Shown here one piece after another: positions 1 through 8,030 of a stretch of DNA of 64,000 nt (position 1 is the first letter of the stretch; every line of letters starts with the position of its first letter). Source of the DNA: SABI01 sp963663665 (GTDB taxonomy: Bacteria > Spirochaetota > Spirochaetia > Sphaerochaetales > Sphaerochaetaceae); NCBI GenBank assembly GCA_963663665.2, contig CAXXKP010000001.1, forward strand, positions 744,001-808,000, read 5' to 3'. Below the pieces are notes generated by a model. The model had not been told where the DNA came from. It searched no databases and saw only the letters and a list, made by a program, of their open reading frames with translations. The position numbers were made by a program, and so were the translations under genes.

Positions 1-1033
1 AGTTATCACTGGCTTTATCATAGATAGTCATATTCTGTTTTAATTGTGGCCCTACATAAAATCTAAACACGTCAGTTCCAACAGAAGATTTATATGCAGG
101 ACGTGAGAAGAAAATTCTCGATTCTAAAGGAATACTCGTCTCTTTTTGTTCTGTAAGAGATATTGTGTATTGAGTTGCATCAGGAATGCCAATAACCGAG
201 AAATATTTACTAGCTATTGCTGTCCAGTTTATAAATTGATCAGTGGTATAAATTCCATCTTTTAACTTAGGAGTACTTTTTTTCCCATTTTGTTCAATAT
301 AAAAACGACGATACGTATAGTTGTCGAGAGCCTTATGGAACTCTGGGCCTAATTGAGGTTCAAAAGCTAAAGTATAAGCAAAACCATTGTAGTTAAGCGG
401 AATAACTTTATTTTCACTATTTCTCATCTCAACAATAATTTCAAATAAGTATTCATTTTGTCCAAATCGATATGTTTTGGTGATAGTAAAAGGAACCTTG
501 CTTGAAACACCATTTTCATCAACCATTGCAAAATCTTGGCTGAATATTACTTCATTACCACTAATCGTATGTTTAAAAGAGGCTGTTATTGGGTTTGATG
601 TATCGTTACCAGCATAGAGGCTGAATGCAGCGGCTGCAGAACCATCATTAAAGATCATCTCAACTGGTTGCCCATTATCGAGGTGCTTTTTTAACTTCAA
701 TGATTTTATTGCAGCACCTTTTGGATCAAATTCTACAATAAAGACATCTGTTTGAAAAGTAAAAGCCTTAGTCGAACCATCCTCCCCTACTTGGGAAAAA
801 GAGCCCGGTATATTTGAATTCCAACCTTTCTGTGCAGCTGCGTATGATGTTGGTGCACTCTCTACAACAGAGTTCTGTGCATTTGGAACAATTACACTAT
901 CTTGTACAGTACTCACAGTCTGAGTTTGGACTTGTGTAGCTGGTTCTGGCGGAAAGAAAGTTGATTGGACTGCTAATCCTCCAACAATCACAACTACTGA
1001 AAGAATAATTGCTATTACTGTATTTTTATCCAT
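1..1033 (-). CDS. yidC: Membrane protein insertase YidC, N-terminal part (cut by window edge)
   Basis: This is the first 344 codons of a gene that runs off the left edge. The start is an ATG at 1031-1033 preceded by AGGAGTG, a good ribosome binding site. The translation opens MDKNTVIAIILSVVVIVG, a single N-terminal membrane helix, followed by a Pro/Gln/Thr-rich linker and a long beta-rich stretch. The visible end contains FYVGPQL and YDKAS, matching the YxGPK-like end of the YidC periplasmic domain. YidC inserts and folds inner-membrane proteins with or without SecYEG. The insertase helices lie outside the window. It follows rpmH and rnpA on the same strand, the usual neighbourhood. No yidD is present in the 55-bp gap before it. 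Confidence 0.9.
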   Translation of the reverse strand, partial: MDKNTVIAIILSVVVIVGGLAVQSTFFPPEPATQVQTQTVSTVQDSVIVPNAQNSVVESAPTSYAAAQKGWNSNIPGSFSQVGEDGSTKAFTFQTDVFIVEFDPKGAAIKSLKLKKHLDNGQPVEMIFNDGSAAAAFSLYAGNDTSNPITASFKHTISGNEVIFSQDFAMVDENGVSSKVPFTITKTYRFGQNEYLFEIIVEMRNSENKVIPLNYNGFAYTLAFEPQLGPEFHKALDNYTYRRFYIEQNGKKSTPKLKDGIYTTDQFINWTAIASKYFSVIGIPDATQYTISLTEQKETSIPLESRIFFSRPAYKSSVGTDVFRFYVGPQLKQNMTIYDKASDN

Positions 1034-1088
1034 GTTCACTCCTGTTCACATGCCAGTGATGATTAATAATGAGAATAGCAGTATTAAG

Positions 1089-1445
1089 CTACTTATCTTG
1101 CAGATAAAGATGAGCTTCCTTAAACAAACGAGTTAATTGTTCTTTTTGTTGTTCATGAGATACTGCCTTTCTTGGGTATACCACAAATGCAAAATCAAAA
1201 CCAGAAATAAATTCATTCTTTTCACGTCGCCAAATCTCTTTGATTTGACGCCTAATCCTATTCCTTTCAACGGCATTACCATAATGCCTAACTGGAATAA
1301 CTATAATGCGATTTAAACCAAGTTGGTTTTTCGCAAGACGAAGTTTTATTCCAGGACATTGATATGTCGATCCAGAAATAAATATTTTATCTATTTCTGG
1401 TTTCTTTTTTACAATTTCTCGTTTAGTAAGGCTTTTTCTCATCAC
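1089..1445 (-). CDS. rnpA: Ribonuclease P protein component
   Basis: This encodes a small basic protein of 118 residues, the usual size for RnpA, the protein cofactor that helps the RNase P RNA cut 5' leaders from pre-tRNAs. The family signature is visible as NAVERNRIRRQIKEIWR (residues about 57-73), with the RNR motif that contacts RNA. The reading frame opens GTG-ATG, so the start may be 1445 (GTG) or 1442 (ATG). Neither has a well-placed Shine-Dalgarno. The start lies inside the end of rpmH (overlap about 20 bp), so translation is probably coupled to L34. Confidence 0.95.
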   Translation of the reverse strand: MMRKSLTKREIVKKKPEIDKIFISGSTYQCPGIKLRLAKNQLGLNRIIVIPVRHYGNAVERNRIRRQIKEIWRREKNEFISGFDFAFVVYPRKAVSHEQQKEQLTRLFKEAHLYLQDK

Positions 1446-1578
1446 AGACGGTTAGTTTTTTTCTTCCCTTAGCTCTTCGTCGAGCTAAGACAAGCCGACC
1501 GCCCTTTGTAGCCATTCGAGCGCGGAATCCAAATTTTCTATTTCGCTTAGTTCTACTGGGTTGGTACGTTCTTTTCAT
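1423..1578 (-). CDS. rpmH: 50S ribosomal protein L34
   Basis: This 51-residue basic protein begins MKRTYQPSRTKRNRKFGFRA and continues through the L34 core MATKGGRLVLARRRAKGRKKL. The first ~44 residues are the standard L34 of the large ribosomal subunit. A short tail (TVCDEKKPY) extends it slightly beyond the common 44-47 residues and carries the stop codon into the start of rnpA. ATG at 1576-1578 has a weak upstream GGAGATTTTCC-like site. It is first in the rpmH-rnpA-yidC operon and follows a strong promoter. Confidence 0.97.
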   Translation of the reverse strand: MKRTYQPSRTKRNRKFGFRARMATKGGRLVLARRRAKGRKKLTVCDEKKPY

Positions 1579-1650
1579 AGGAAAATCTCCAAAAATTATC
1601 GCTTAACGCGGGATTTATCTTTTTAAAGGGATTAAACTCCCCGAAAGGGC

Positions 1651-1680
1651 AGTATATAGATGGTATGGGATGTGTGTCAA
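1651..1680 (-). promoter_or_regulatory. Sigma-70-type promoter for rpmH operon
   Basis: Read on the minus strand, TTGACA (1675-1680) is followed after 18 bp by TATACT (1651-1656). Both are near-consensus boxes placed about 70 bp upstream of rpmH, which fits a highly expressed ribosomal protein gene. Confidence 0.75.
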
Positions 1681-1728
1681 TAGATTTTATAATTTCATCT
1701 CCATACAATTTAATTATACTGTTGACTT

Positions 1729-2019
1729 TCATTTCATCGATTTAACACTTAATCCTTTAATGCCAAGTTCAGGAAATTGTGCATGGACTCTAGCAAGAAT
1801 TTGTTTTTTTTTCATAAGAATAATATTAGACCAGGCAGGATGATCAGTTTCAATAATTAAAGTGGTATTCCGTATTTCATATATTTTTGCATGAGGAGCA
1901 ATATCTGGACCTACAATTTCTATCCATTCTCTCATCATTTGAGCAAGATTATTATCAACATCAATATGCAACCTAGAAAGAAGAATATCTAGTAAATCTT
2001 TCAATGGAGTATCATTCAT
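1729..2019 (-). CDS. DciA/DUF721 family protein (putative helicase loader)
   Basis: This small protein (96 residues from the chosen start) has the DUF721 pattern: a helical N-terminus, then WIEIVGPDIAPHAKIYEIRNTTLIIETDHPAWSN-like text with the conserved W..IVG and the D.PAW segment, then a short C-terminal helix region. DUF721 includes DciA, the ancestral loader of the DnaB helicase, and sitting next to recF-dnaN-dnaA supports a replication role. An in-frame ATG at 2037 would add six residues. ATG at 2019 is preferred because GGGAAG lies 10 nt before it, and it overlaps the recF stop, which suggests coupled translation. The specific function is inferred from family and context. Confidence 0.8.
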   Translation of the reverse strand: MNDTPLKDLLDILLSRLHIDVDNNLAQMMREWIEIVGPDIAPHAKIYEIRNTTLIIETDHPAWSNIILMKKKQILARVHAQFPELGIKGLSVKSMK

Positions 2020-3100
2020 ATTTTTCACACTTCCCATTTTCTATTTGATAAATAAGTGAATCATGAGGAGTAATTTCTGAAAAGTATTGCTCATCTGGTA
2101 AGAATGTAAAAAAAGCTTGGGCATATCCATCTAACTCTTTCAAAAATCTACCTCTTTTCTCGATATCTAACTCTAATAATACATCATCTATTAATAATAT
2201 GGGCTCTTTCTTTGTTTTGCTTTTATACGTATGCATTTGAGCAATTCTGAAAATCAAACTAGCTAATCTCATCTGCCCTGTAGACCCTGAATCAGAAAAA
2301 TCAACATTATTATCTATTACAACAAATCTATCCCGGTGAATTCCAGAAATTGTTGTATTCATCCTGCTATCTCTTTCTCTATTATCTTCTAATTTTTTTA
2401 TTATTTGTTCAGTCGTATCACAATTTTTCCAAGATGGTTTGTATGATATGTGTAAAGCCGAAGATGTTTGAGAAATAGTACTGTAAAGGGTAGGAAAAAT
2501 TTGATTAAATTCTTCAACCATCTTCTTTCTTTGGTTTTGTATCCGTAATCCAATTTCAGCTAATTTACGATCATACATTAATAGCAAGGAATAATATTGT
2601 TCTTTTAAGGCTGCATTTCTTTGTTTAAGAATTCCACGATAACTTCTTAAATCATCAAAAAAAAGAGAATCATACATACTCATTGTTTGATCAAAAAACC
2701 TTCTTTTATGCTCTGGAGTACCTCTAATAAATTCAATATCATCATGGCTAAAAACTATGCATGGAATGTTATAAATAAGCTCTTTTCTATCTCTAATTTC
2801 TTTACCATTTATTCTAATCTCCCTTTTTTGTGGTGAATAATTAAAATATATTGTTGATTGAATTTTTTCATCTGTTTCAACAACGGCTGATAAAAAAAAT
2901 GAAGAAAAATTATGCTTACACATTACACTCAATTGAGATGATCTAAATGAAGATCCATAGCATAGAATATAAAGTGACTCTAGAAAATTTGTCTTTCCTT
3001 GTCCATTTTTTCCAACAAGAACAACTTGTCTGGAGTCAACTGAAATAAGAGTATCTTCTAAATTACGAAAATGTTTAAAACCAACAGAGAGAAATTTCAT
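2012..3100 (-). CDS. recF: DNA replication/repair protein RecF
   Basis: The 362-residue protein has the normal RecF length. It shows an SMC-like ATPase layout: Walker A GKNGQGKTN (about residues 30-38), signature region DSGSTGQMRLASL (about 269-281) and Walker B PILLIDDVLLELD. RecF binds ssDNA-dsDNA junctions with RecO/RecR and helps load RecA at gaps. recR lies elsewhere in this window (43.4 kb). Its ATG overlaps the dnaN stop by one base (TAATG), so the two are translationally coupled in the dnaN-recF-dciA operon. Confidence 0.97.
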   Translation of the reverse strand: MKFLSVGFKHFRNLEDTLISVDSRQVVLVGKNGQGKTNFLESLYILCYGSSFRSSQLSVMCKHNFSSFFLSAVVETDEKIQSTIYFNYSPQKREIRINGKEIRDRKELIYNIPCIVFSHDDIEFIRGTPEHKRRFFDQTMSMYDSLFFDDLRSYRGILKQRNAALKEQYYSLLLMYDRKLAEIGLRIQNQRKKMVEEFNQIFPTLYSTISQTSSALHISYKPSWKNCDTTEQIIKKLEDNRERDSRMNTTISGIHRDRFVVIDNNVDFSDSGSTGQMRLASLIFRIAQMHTYKSKTKKEPILLIDDVLLELDIEKRGRFLKELDGYAQAFFTFLPDEQYFSEITPHDSLIYQIENGKCEKYE

Positions 3101-4203
3101 TAATCTATTTGCATTGGCATTATGATATGAAAATAATCTTTTTCAGGATTAGGTTTTATTGTCACAGCCTTATTAGTCTCAGTAAAATATAAATCAAACG
3201 CATCAGATTGCATAACTTTTAGAGGACTCACAAGATAAGAGTAATTCATTGCTAAACGACAAGATGGACCCGTATAAGTACATGGAATAATTTCTTTTGC
3301 TTGTCCAAAATCGCTCTCTTCGCTGCTTATTGTTATAAAATTATCTTCAATATCAAGATATATACGTTTTGCTTTATTCTCCACTAATAAAGATACTCTT
3401 TTCAAAGCTTCATTCATTTTTTGAATATTTATATTACATCTATTTGGTTGTAATCCAGGAATAACTCTTCGATAGTTAGGAAATTGTCCTTTGATAAGTG
3501 TTGAATACATTAATTGTGATCCAAAAGATGCAAAAATTATTGATTCAGTAATAAATAGAGATATTTCTCCTTCTCCTGTTCCACCTTTTTTTAGTAGAGA
3601 AAGAAATTTAGCTGGTATGATAACAGGACTGAAATTTTCAAATTTCTTTTCAAAAGTTCTTTCTATTAATGAAAGTCGTCTTCCATCGGTTGCTACCATA
3701 GTAAGTGTATTTCCTGTCTGTTCAACATATACACCATTCATAAAATAACGTGTTTCATCATCACTAATTGCAAATATTGTTTGATCAATCATTTCAAAAA
3801 GATCTTTCTGACTCATAGAAAAATAAGTATCACTAGGAGATGATTCGAGTTGTGGGAACTTATCTGCACTAATTGTCCTTAGTGAAAAATCGATAGATTT
3901 ATTTTGAGGATGTATATAGAGTTTTTCACCTATTTCTTCAAAAATAATGTGTTCATCAGGTAATGCTCGTAAAATTCCAAGAAATTTATCACAAAAAACA
4001 GTAGTAGTACCACTTTCGATAGTTTCTACTTCAATTGTTGTAGAAAAACCAATTTTTTGATCAGTTGCTTTAATTGTGAGAGTATTGTTGTTTGTTTCTA
4101 ATAATACGTTTGATACGATTGATAAAGTATTTCTTTGGCTCGTAAAATCGAGGGCAAGAATAATTTCTTTTAGTAAAGTATTTTTAGGGCAGATAAATTT
4201 CAT
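3100..4203 (-). CDS. dnaN: DNA polymerase III subunit beta (sliding clamp)
   Basis: This 367-residue protein matches the beta clamp in length and arrangement (three repeated clamp domains). Recognisable segments include ILSNVLLE-like text near residue 33, TDGRRLSLIERTF about residues 173-185, and the C-terminal MPMQID, close to the usual MPMR(L) end that forms the peptide-binding pocket. The clamp encircles DNA and tethers Pol III and other factors. A TAGGAG ribosome binding site precedes the ATG. The gene lies immediately downstream of the DnaA-box cluster. Confidence 0.98.
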   Translation of the reverse strand: MKFICPKNTLLKEIILALDFTSQRNTLSIVSNVLLETNNNTLTIKATDQKIGFSTTIEVETIESGTTTVFCDKFLGILRALPDEHIIFEEIGEKLYIHPQNKSIDFSLRTISADKFPQLESSPSDTYFSMSQKDLFEMIDQTIFAISDDETRYFMNGVYVEQTGNTLTMVATDGRRLSLIERTFEKKFENFSPVIIPAKFLSLLKKGGTGEGEISLFITESIIFASFGSQLMYSTLIKGQFPNYRRVIPGLQPNRCNINIQKMNEALKRVSLLVENKAKRIYLDIEDNFITISSEESDFGQAKEIIPCTYTGPSCRLAMNYSYLVSPLKVMQSDAFDLYFTETNKAVTIKPNPEKDYFHIIMPMQID

Positions 4204-4427
4204 AATGGTTACTCCTATTTTTTATATAATACTATAGTAGTCGTAGTAATAGTATCGTGTATACTGTGGAAAACAGCAATAATTCTTTATACAATATATG
4301 CATGAAATTTAATAACTTGTGGATAATTTGGCAAGTTTTCCACATTTCTTCCACACGTTTCCACAACCAAATTTATAAATTTTTTTTTATTAACAGGTTA
4401 TCCTCACATTATACACACTTTATACTA
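4204..4427 (-). other. Probable chromosomal origin (oriC) between dnaA and dnaN
   Basis: This 224-bp gap holds a cluster of DnaA-box-like 9-mers. TGTGGATAA (4318-4326) is a perfect complement of TTATCCACA. Near matches are TGTGGAAAA (4265-4273), TTTTCCACA (4336-4344), TCTTCCACA (4347-4355), GTTTCCACA (4357-4365) and TTATCCTCA (4398-4406). Four boxes are packed in 48 bp and are followed by an A/T-only run (about 4370-4392) suited to unwinding. Gene direction diverges near here. Location and boxes are seen directly; origin function is inferred. Confidence 0.8.
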
Positions 4428-5834
4428 TTATGACTCTCTCTTATAATTTTGAATTTGCCTAATGAGATTCTGTACAGAATTACTCATAGCAATATCATTT
4501 TGCATCATCATTTCAACTTTTTGAACAGAATGCATTACAGTTGTATGATCACGTCCACCAAACTCATAGCCAATTTCAGTAGTTGAAAATTCTGTAATTG
4601 TTCTAGCTATATACATCGCAATTTGGCGAGGAAGAACAACTGATTTTGTTCTCTTTTTTCCTTTAATATCGTAGGCAGATATACTGAAATAATCTGAAAC
4701 TACACGTATTATGGTATCCACAGACATCGTTTGATCTTTTGATAATGAGTATGTACTTCTTAATTGTTCCCGAGCTATATCTAAAGTAATTTCTTTCTGT
4801 AAAAGATCACTATATGCAATAAGTTTCGTGAGAGAAGCTTCAAGATCTCTAACATTTGTATTAACGTTTTTGCTGATATACTCTAGGACTTCATTAGATA
4901 TGTGGCATACTTGATTTTCACTTTTCTTTTGCAGTATTGCAAGCCGCGTTTCAAATGAAGGTGGTTGTAGATCCACGTTTATTCCTCTTGTAAATCTATT
5001 TTTTAAGCGATCAGTTATATCTTGTAATTCATTGATTGGTCGGTCACAAGTAAAAACGAGTTGTTTATTTGATTCAAATAAATTATTAAAAATGTGGAAC
5101 ATTTCTTCTTGAGTTGATTCTTTTCTCTGAAGGAAGTGAATATCATCAATCAGAAGTACATCTGCTTTTCTATATTTGTTTCTGAATTGAGGGGTTTTCT
5201 TTTCTCCAATAGCCCCAATGAATTCATTAGTGAACATCTCTGCAGTTACATAAACAACCTGAAGTTCTGGAGTTTTTTCTTGAATAAAATTACCAATAGA
5301 TTGAATGAGATGTGTCTTTCCTAATCCAACACCTCCGTAAATTAAGCAAGGGTTATAGCTGACTCCAGGATTTTTAGCAATAGCCATACTTACATTGTAA
5401 GCAAAAGAACTATTTTCTCCCACAACGAAGTTGTCGAATTGGTATCCATAATTGATATTTGGATCATTTGGCTTTTTTTGTGCTTTTGGCATAGGGGCTT
5501 TTATGATTTCTTCTTTCTGAGAATCTTCTTTTCCTGTACTCTTTAGATCTTTGCCCGCTTTATAAGTTGTTTCTTGTTGTTTTACAATAAAGTCTATATC
5601 AATCTTTTCCCCTGTAAGTTCGTGAAGCAAAGATTTGATTGATGAGATATATTGCCCTTTAATATAGTCGCGAATAAATAATGAAGGTACAGCAAGAACT
5701 AATTTGTGGTTGTCTGATTCTACATATGAGATCCTGTGTATCCATGTGATACATTCTTGTTCTGGTAAAGAGGATTCTAATCGGCTAAGTATCTCTTGCC
5801 AAAACGGATAATAGTTCCATTTTTGTTGCTGCAT
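4428..5834 (-). CDS. dnaA: Chromosomal replication initiator protein DnaA
   Basis: DnaA binds the TTATCCACA boxes and opens the origin. Domain I (about residues 1-85), a variable Lys/Glu-rich linker, the AAA+ domain with Walker A GGVGLGKTHL and Walker B VLLIDDIHFL, and the C-terminal box-binding domain with GRDHTTVMHSVQK are all present. The length of about 468 residues is normal. The frame also opens at a GTG at 5840. ATG 5834 is chosen because a -35/-10 pair (5842-5870) would place the transcript start near 5835, with no Shine-Dalgarno, so the message may be leaderless. Confidence 0.97.
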   Translation of the reverse strand: MQQQKWNYYPFWQEILSRLESSLPEQECITWIHRISYVESDNHKLVLAVPSLFIRDYIKGQYISSIKSLLHELTGEKIDIDFIVKQQETTYKAGKDLKSTGKEDSQKEEIIKAPMPKAQKKPNDPNINYGYQFDNFVVGENSSFAYNVSMAIAKNPGVSYNPCLIYGGVGLGKTHLIQSIGNFIQEKTPELQVVYVTAEMFTNEFIGAIGEKKTPQFRNKYRKADVLLIDDIHFLQRKESTQEEMFHIFNNLFESNKQLVFTCDRPINELQDITDRLKNRFTRGINVDLQPPSFETRLAILQKKSENQVCHISNEVLEYISKNVNTNVRDLEASLTKLIAYSDLLQKEITLDIAREQLRSTYSLSKDQTMSVDTIIRVVSDYFSISAYDIKGKKRTKSVVLPRQIAMYIARTITEFSTTEIGYEFGGRDHTTVMHSVQKVEMMMQNDIAMSNSVQNLIRQIQNYKRES

Positions 5835-5841
5835 GCTCACT

Positions 5842-5870
5842 ATAATAGCTCAGGCAAAGATGATTAGCAA
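5842..5870 (-). promoter_or_regulatory. Putative dnaA promoter abutting the start codon
   Basis: On the minus strand TTGCTA (5865-5870) and TATTAT (5842-5847) are separated by 17 bp. The -10 box ends only 7 bp before the ATG at 5834. If used, it gives a leaderless or nearly leaderless dnaA mRNA. Confidence 0.45.
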
Positions 5871-5965
5871 GCATTGCATAAAATTGAATTCTAAAAAGGG
5901 GAGAAAGTGTTAATAATTTATTACATTATAAGAATTTAAATGTCTTGTAAATCATAGGGCAACAC

Positions 5966-5994
5966 TTTACATTTCTTTTAATTGATGGTAAGAT
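5966..5994 (+). promoter_or_regulatory. Putative gyrB promoter
   Basis: TTTACA (5966-5971) and TAAGAT (5989-5994) are 17 bp apart in the divergent dnaA/gyrB gap, about 40 bp before the gyrB ATG. The -10 match is moderate. Confidence 0.4.
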
Positions 5995-6035
5995 AATACC
6001 GAATTCAATTTTTTATCATACAAGGATATAAATAA

Positions 6036-8015
6036 ATGGAAAATGGCGTTTTAGAAGGGGTGCCAGAAGGTACCACGATTCATCGTGACCCAGCATTACA
6101 TGCAAAAAATTCAAGTACATATACCGCAAAAAACATACAAGTGTTGAAAGGTTTAGAGGCTGTTAGAATGAGGCCTGGTATGTACATTGGTTCTACAGGT
6201 CCAGATGGTTTACATCACTTGGTCTATGAGGTTGTTGATAATAGTATTGATGAATCTATGGCAGGATATTGTGATTATATTAGCGTAGTAATTGAAAAAG
6301 ATAATATTATTAGAGTAGAAGATAATGGTAGAGGGATTCCTACAGAACCACATCCTGTGGAAAAACTTAGTTCTCTAGAAATAGTTCTTACCCAGCTTCA
6401 TGCTGGGGGAAAGTTTGACAATGATACATATAAAGTCTCTGGAGGTCTCCACGGTGTTGGTGTCTCCGTTGTTAATGCCTTATCTGAATGGTTAGAGGTC
6501 ACAGTGTACCGTACTCCATCAATCTTTTTCCAACGTTATTTTAAAGGGATTCCTGAGGCTCCTGTAACTATTATTGGTGATACAGAAAACACTGGAACAG
6601 TTGTCCGGTTTAAATTTGATAGCTCGATTATTGATGCAAAAGAGTATAGTTACAGAGTTTTGAGTGAACGATTCAGAGAACTTGCATTTTTAAATAAAGG
6701 GATTAAAATCTCAATTAGAGATGAAAGAGCTGATGAAGTAAGAGAACATGAATTTCACTTTGAGGGTGGTATAAAATCATTTATCACACACTTAAATGAA
6801 TCAAAGAAAACAGTTCATCCTGAACCAATATATTTTGAGAGTGAGAAAGATAATGTGAAAGTAGAAGTTGCTCTTCAATATAACGATCGTTATGATGAAG
6901 TTCTTTTTACTTTTGTAAATAATATTAACACTCGTGAAGGTGGGACTCACCTGGCAGGATTTCGGTCTGGTTTGACAAGGGTTATGAATGAACAATTAAA
7001 AAAATCAAAATTAAGTAAAAAGTTTAGTGAACCTCTAGCAGGAGAAGATTTGCGAGAAGGTCTAGCTGCAGTTATTTCTATTAAAATTACTAATCCTCAG
7101 TTTGAAGGACAGACCAAGATGAAGCTAGGTAATCCTAGTGTTCAGGGGATTGTCGCATCTCTCTTATATGAAAAACTAAACAATTACTTTGATGAGTATC
7201 CTTCTGTTATTGAGGCTATACTTGATAAATCTATCTTAGCAGCTAAAGCACGATTTGCAGCTCGTGACGCAAGAATGAGAATTAGGAAAACGAGTGAAGG
7301 TGCTGGACTTCCAGGTAAATTAGCTGATTGTGCAGAGAAAGACCCTGCTAAATGTGAAATATTTATTGTTGAGGGAGATTCGGCAGGTGGTAGTGCTAAA
7401 CAAGGAAGAGATAGGCAGAATCAAGCAATTCTTCCTTTGTGGGGTAAGATGTTGAATGTAGAAAAAGCTAGAGAAGAGAAGGTAATTGGGAATGAGAAGC
7501 TTCAACCTGTTATAGCTTCTTTAGGTGCAGGACTTGGTATCCATTTTGATAAGGAGAAAGTCCGTTATCATAAAGTGATTATCATGGCTGACGCTGATGT
7601 TGATGGATCTCATATCAGGACGCTGCTTCTTACATTTTTCTTTAGATATATGAGAGAGTTAATTGAAGCAGGATATGTTTATTTTGCAATGCCTCCACTC
7701 TATAAAATTACAATTGGTAAAAAGTTCTACTACGCCTTTGATGAAGAGGCACGTAAAAGAATTTTAGAAGAAAATGTGAAGGAAGGTGATTTATCAAAAA
7801 TTCCTATTCAACGGTATAAAGGTTTGGGAGAAATGAATCCCGATCAACTATGGGAAACCACGATGAATCCTGACAGCCGAACTCTCACTAGAGTCACTTT
7901 AGAGGATGTTGTGGAGGCTGATGCCGTGTTTAGTATGCTTATGGGTGAAGATGTAGATCCTCGTAAGAAATTTATCGAAGAGAACGCTATGTACGTTTCC
8001 AACCTCGATGTGTAG
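6036..8015 (+). CDS. gyrB: DNA gyrase subunit B
   Basis: This is the ATPase subunit of gyrase, which introduces negative supercoils. The 659-residue protein has a ~27-residue N-terminal extension ahead of IQVLKGLEAVRMRPGMYIGSTG, the GHKL ATP-binding motifs (EVVDNSIDE, DNGRGIP, GGLHGVGVSVVNALS), and the TOPRIM region with EGDSAGG and the DADVDGSHI metal site. The C-terminus has QRYKGLGEM. The lysine common in the LPLKGK segment of other GyrB proteins is tryptophan here (LPLWGK). AAGGAT precedes the ATG. gyrA follows after 15 bp. Confidence 0.98.
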   Translation: MENGVLEGVPEGTTIHRDPALHAKNSSTYTAKNIQVLKGLEAVRMRPGMYIGSTGPDGLHHLVYEVVDNSIDESMAGYCDYISVVIEKDNIIRVEDNGRGIPTEPHPVEKLSSLEIVLTQLHAGGKFDNDTYKVSGGLHGVGVSVVNALSEWLEVTVYRTPSIFFQRYFKGIPEAPVTIIGDTENTGTVVRFKFDSSIIDAKEYSYRVLSERFRELAFLNKGIKISIRDERADEVREHEFHFEGGIKSFITHLNESKKTVHPEPIYFESEKDNVKVEVALQYNDRYDEVLFTFVNNINTREGGTHLAGFRSGLTRVMNEQLKKSKLSKKFSEPLAGEDLREGLAAVISIKITNPQFEGQTKMKLGNPSVQGIVASLLYEKLNNYFDEYPSVIEAILDKSILAAKARFAARDARMRIRKTSEGAGLPGKLADCAEKDPAKCEIFIVEGDSAGGSAKQGRDRQNQAILPLWGKMLNVEKAREEKVIGNEKLQPVIASLGAGLGIHFDKEKVRYHKVIIMADADVDGSHIRTLLLTFFFRYMRELIEAGYVYFAMPPLYKITIGKKFYYAFDEEARKRILEENVKEGDLSKIPIQRYKGLGEMNPDQLWETTMNPDSRTLTRVTLEDVVEADAVFSMLMGEDVDPRKKFIEENAMYVSNLDV

Positions 8016-8030
8016 AAAAGGAATTTTAAT

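Noticed and set aside
2020..2037. Upstream start of the DciA/DUF721 gene
   Set aside because: The in-frame ATG at 2037 has no ribosome site, while the ATG at 2019 has GGGAAG. The longer form remains possible.
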